Under the pieces are notes generated by a model. That model worked only from the letters and a program-made list of their open reading frames with translations. It had not been told where the DNA came from and did no database searches. 64,000 nt of DNA from Flavobacterium cauense R2A-7. GTDB taxonomy: Bacteria > Bacteroidota > Bacteroidia > Flavobacteriales > Flavobacteriaceae. This document shows positions 61,583 through 64,000 of the stretch, piece after piece. Position 1 is the stretch's first letter. The number at the start of each line of letters is the position of its first letter. The DNA lies in assembly GCF_000498475.1 (NCBI RefSeq), contig NZ_AVBI01000024.1, positions 1 to 64,000 on the forward strand. Direction: 5' to 3'. A program made the position numbers and the translations under genes.

Positions 61583-62773
61583 ATGACCTTTTTAAAGCAA
61601 AAAAATGTGTTGTTGCTATTGGCTTTTTTTAGTCTGCAAATCACCACCGCGCAGACTTTTATTCAGCGCTATGCAGATATTGTCAACCAGACATCACAAA
61701 CCAACATTACTAACAATTTAACAGAGTACGAAGCTCTTGGTGTAAAAAGAAGAGGAACCGTAGCCTTGCAAAACACGTTGGATTGGTTAAAGAATAAATA
61801 TTTGAGTTACGGTTATACAGCCGCTCAAATGACAGAAGACAGTTATACGAACAGCAGTTATACTTGTAAAAATCTTATTTTAACCAAAGTCGGAACCGTT
61901 TATCCCAATACTTATGTTATTGTTTGCGGGCATTATGATTCCATTGTCGGAACCGGAACCAACGATAACGGAAGCGGAGTGGTTTCTATTTTAGAAGTCG
62001 CACGATTACTGCAAAATGTTCCGACAGAATACTCCATTAAATTTATCAATTTCAGTGGTGAGGAAGATGGACTAATCGGAAGTCAACACTTTGTTTCTTC
62101 AGTAGTTAACGGTACCACGCCTAAAATGAATATAAAATTAGTTTTCAATTTAGACGAAGTGGGTGGTGTTGCCGGGATGACCAATAACAACATCACTTGT
62201 GAAAAAGATACCAATGCTTCACCGTCTACCAATAATGCGGCTTCTGCAACAATCACTAACGAGTTAATTGCTTGCGTAGGATTGTATTCTCCGCTTCAAA
62301 CGACATTGTCTTACGCATATGCATCAGATTATATGCCTTTCCAAGCCAATAACGAAATCATTACCGGTTTTTTTGAAACCAATGAAACTTCCCATAAGCA
62401 TACAAGTACCGATTTATTGGTTAATATGGATCCGGTATATAATTATAAAGTAGCCAAAGCTGCAGCCGGTGCCACTTTGCATTTTGCCAATGCAAGCACT
62501 ACATTGAGCAATGAAGAATTTAATGCCGATTTTCAAATCAGTTTTTTTCCTAATCCTACAAAAGAGAAACTCAATATTAATTTAGGAATGTTACCTCAAA
62601 ATAGTTATACGTTTTCATTGATGGACATTCAGGGGAAACAAGTTTATACAAATTCGATTTCAAATGCCAAGCAAATCGAAACCATTGATGTATCTCAATT
62701 AAGCAAAGGGATGTATATGGGGATTTTAGAATCGGGGGCTAACCGAATTACTAAAAAGATTGTTATTGAATAA
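61583..62773 (+). CDS. Secreted M28 aminopeptidase with T9SS type A sorting domain
   Basis: A 396-residue exocellular zinc peptidase. Signal peptide about 1-24 (ending TTAQ). Peptidase M28 domain about 40-310 with likely metal ligands His117 (CGHYD), Asp128 (TNDNGSG), Glu160/Glu161 (SGEED, one of them catalytic), Asp191 and a late His in SHKHTSTD. The last 80 residues are a T9SS C-terminal domain (ISFFPNPTKEKLNI to GMYMGIL...KKIVIE) for export and surface attachment. It is the third T9SS cargo in this window, counting the fragment at the left edge. Confidence 0.94.
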   Translation: MTFLKQKNVLLLLAFFSLQITTAQTFIQRYADIVNQTSQTNITNNLTEYEALGVKRRGTVALQNTLDWLKNKYLSYGYTAAQMTEDSYTNSSYTCKNLILTKVGTVYPNTYVIVCGHYDSIVGTGTNDNGSGVVSILEVARLLQNVPTEYSIKFINFSGEEDGLIGSQHFVSSVVNGTTPKMNIKLVFNLDEVGGVAGMTNNNITCEKDTNASPSTNNAASATITNELIACVGLYSPLQTTLSYAYASDYMPFQANNEIITGFFETNETSHKHTSTDLLVNMDPVYNYKVAKAAAGATLHFANASTTLSNEEFNADFQISFFPNPTKEKLNINLGMLPQNSYTFSLMDIQGKQVYTNSISNAKQIETIDVSQLSKGMYMGILESGANRITKKIVIE

Positions 62774-62776
62774 AAC

Positions 62777-62816
62777 AAAAAACGGTAATTGAGATTTTCA
62801 ACTACCGTTTTTTTAT
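62777..62816 (+). terminator. Intrinsic terminator after the M28 peptidase gene
   Basis: The stem AAAACGGTA/TACCGTTTT with partial inner pairing is followed by T. Confidence 0.82.
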
Positions 62817-62909
62817 TGTTATTATTTGGGCGTGCCCTTTCAGGTCGGGCTATCCGTTGCAAACGAAGTTCACGGAACACAAATTAAAATAGAAATAAAG
62901 TGAAGTAAT

Positions 62910-62988
62910 CTTTTTTGTTACAACGTTTACGTTGAAATTTGAATATAGTGAAAACAAAAAAGGATTTCCACTGCTATCCCTCACGCAG
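62910..62988 (-). repeat. Interspersed structured element, divergent copy E
   Basis: On the minus strand it reads GCGTGAGGGATAGCAGTGG, then AAATCC, then a stem (62953-62962 with 62910-62919, CTTTTTTGTT/AACAAAAAAG) with a smaller hairpin (CAACG/CGTTG at 62921-62934) inside its loop. It keeps the AGCAGTGG-AAATCC core of the other copies, but has GCGTGAGGGAT in place of AGCCCCGAT. A further fragment (GGACAGCC) may lie at 63006-63013. Confidence 0.5.
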
Positions 62989-63049
62989 TTATACCTGAAA
63001 GTCACTGGCTGTCCTCCTTTTAATTTCAAATTTCACGCAGCCCTGTTTG

Positions 63050-64000
63050 TTATAACTTCTCTTTCAGGTATTTCCCTGTAACGGATTTTGCATTTTTAGC
63101 AATTTCTTCCGGTGTGCCAAACGCCATTAAATTCCCTCCGTTTTCACCACCTTCCGGACCAATGTCGATAATATAATCGGCACATTTAATTAAATCCAGA
63201 TTGTGTTCAATCACAATAATGGAATGTCCTTTTTCGATTAAAGCATCAAACGAAGCCAATAATTTTTTGATGTCGTGGAAATGCAATCCGGTTGTAGGTT
63301 CGTCAAAAACGAATAATGCTTTTTCTTTGGTAGCGCCTTTCACTAAAAAAGAAGCCAGTTTAATACGCTGTGCCTCACCACCGGAAAGGGTAGAAGAGGA
63401 TTGCCCCAATTGCACATAACCCAAACCAACATCCTGAAGCGGCTGCAATTTTTGCGTGATTTTGGTTTGTTTGTGATTGTTGAAAAACGCGATGGCATCA
63501 TCAATGGTCATCGTTAAAATGTCATCGATGTTTTTATTTTCATAATTGACTTCCAGAATTTCTTTCTTGAAGCGTTTTCCGCCACAGGTTTCACATTCCA
63601 GATGTACGTCGGCCATGAATTGCATTTCGATTGTCACTTCACCATCGCCTTTACAGGTTTCACAACGACCGCCTTCTACATTAAAGGAGAAATGTTTCGG
63701 TTGATACCCGCGCATTTTCGACAACTGCTGTTTCGAAAACAAATCACGAATATCGTCATACGCTTTAATGTACGTCACCGGATTCGAACGCGAACTTCTG
63801 CCAATCGGATTCTGATCCACGTATTCAATATGTTTCACATGCGAATAACTTCCTGCTAATTCGGTGAACTGACCGGCTTTTTCACCCACACCTTCCAGTT
63901 TTTTCTGAATGGCGGGGAATAATATTTTTTTAACCAGCGTACTTTTTCCACTTCCTGAAACGCCGGTAATTACCGTTAAACATTCCAAAGGGAAAGTCAC
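63050..64000 (-). CDS. uvrA: Excinuclease ABC subunit A, C-terminal part
   Basis: The damage-recognising ATPase of nucleotide excision repair. Only about 316 C-terminal residues are present; the reading frame is open at base 64000 and the gene continues outside the window. Visible parts: the second Walker A GVSGSGKST near the window edge, zinc-finger cysteines in CETCKGDGE and CETCGGKRF, the ABC signature LSGGEAQRIKLA, Walker B LFVFDEPTTGLH, and IVIEHNLDLIKCAD. The GTG at the window edge is an internal valine, not a start. Confidence 0.97.
   Translation of the reverse strand: MTFPLECLTVITGVSGSGKSTLVKKILFPAIQKKLEGVGEKAGQFTELAGSYSHVKHIEYVDQNPIGRSSRSNPVTYIKAYDDIRDLFSKQQLSKMRGYQPKHFSFNVEGGRCETCKGDGEVTIEMQFMADVHLECETCGGKRFKKEILEVNYENKNIDDILTMTIDDAIAFFNNHKQTKITQKLQPLQDVGLGYVQLGQSSSTLSGGEAQRIKLASFLVKGATKEKALFVFDEPTTGLHFHDIKKLLASFDALIEKGHSIIVIEHNLDLIKCADYIIDIGPEGGENGGNLMAFGTPEEIAKNAKSVTGKYLKEKL

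Noticed and set aside
63998-64000. GTG at the right edge as the uvrA start
   Set aside because: UvrA is about 940 residues and the frame is open at the edge; this codon is an internal valine before the second Walker A motif.

Overview
The window is a chromosomal segment from a member of the Flavobacteriaceae (Bacteroidota), most likely Flavobacterium or a close relative. The evidence is: type IX secretion (T9SS) C-terminal sorting domains on three proteins (one of them only a C-terminal fragment), signal peptides ending in a Gln such as FAQ, many upstream boxes of the form TAnnTTTG (the Bacteroidota -7 promoter element), no strong Shine-Dalgarno sequences, low GC, and family-typical gene orders. 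No phage, insertion sequence, CRISPR array, tRNA or rRNA was seen.

Layout. 1-7650: the tail of one T9SS type B protein, then a 2451-residue repeat-rich type B surface protein. 7.7-14 kb: aminotransferase, secreted aspartyl protease with PDZ, DUF1573 protein, valS. 14-20.1 kb (minus): the order rsfS, ftsH, LUD protein, cdsA, psd, acyl-CoA-binding protein, Mn-type superoxide dismutase lipoprotein, PepSY-like protein. 20.2-24.4 kb: birA, SRPBCC protein, pyrE, NUDIX hydrolase, DEAD-box helicase. 24.4-29.7 kb: ddl, coaD, M14 peptidase and a tiny membrane protein (minus), divergent from a PASTA protein and an RluD-type pseudouridine synthase. 29.7-33.7 kb: pyrD, HMG-CoA lyase, guaB. 33.8-44.3 kb: CPA2 antiporter, purB, sirtuin, ECF sigma/anti-sigma pair, TrmH-type methyltransferase, a CarboxypepD_reg-like protein, deaD-type helicase, rdgB. 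44.3-51.8 kb (minus): a nine-gene TetR-controlled ABC efflux cassette. 52-56 kb: a probable small RNA, an Spt-type alpha-oxoamine synthase, a 32-residue membrane peptide, a GNAT-fold protein and a porin-like protein. 56-64 kb: DUF4834, YfhO protein, glycosyltransferase, secreted proteins, VOC protein, T9SS-sorted M28 peptidase, and the 3' part of uvrA.

Most genes are housekeeping: nucleotide synthesis (pyrD, pyrE, purB, guaB), nucleotide sanitation (rdgB, NUDIX), phospholipid synthesis (cdsA, psd), CoA and peptidoglycan precursors (coaD, ddl), RNA modification and helicases. The accessory interest lies in (1) the tandem-repeat surface protein with a 720-bp higher-order repeat; (2) an interspersed structured element present in four clear copies plus one divergent copy, whose central hairpin changes sequence between copies but keeps pairing; (3) a compact two-hairpin small-RNA candidate with its own promoter and terminator; (4) the efflux cassette with an embedded cupin and a His-rich lipoprotein; and (5) an Spt-type gene beside a GNAT-fold gene, which may be a sphingolipid or sulfonolipid locus. 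Several reading frames can be extended upstream of the likely start, and two of those extensions run through the structured element; chosen starts are explained per gene.
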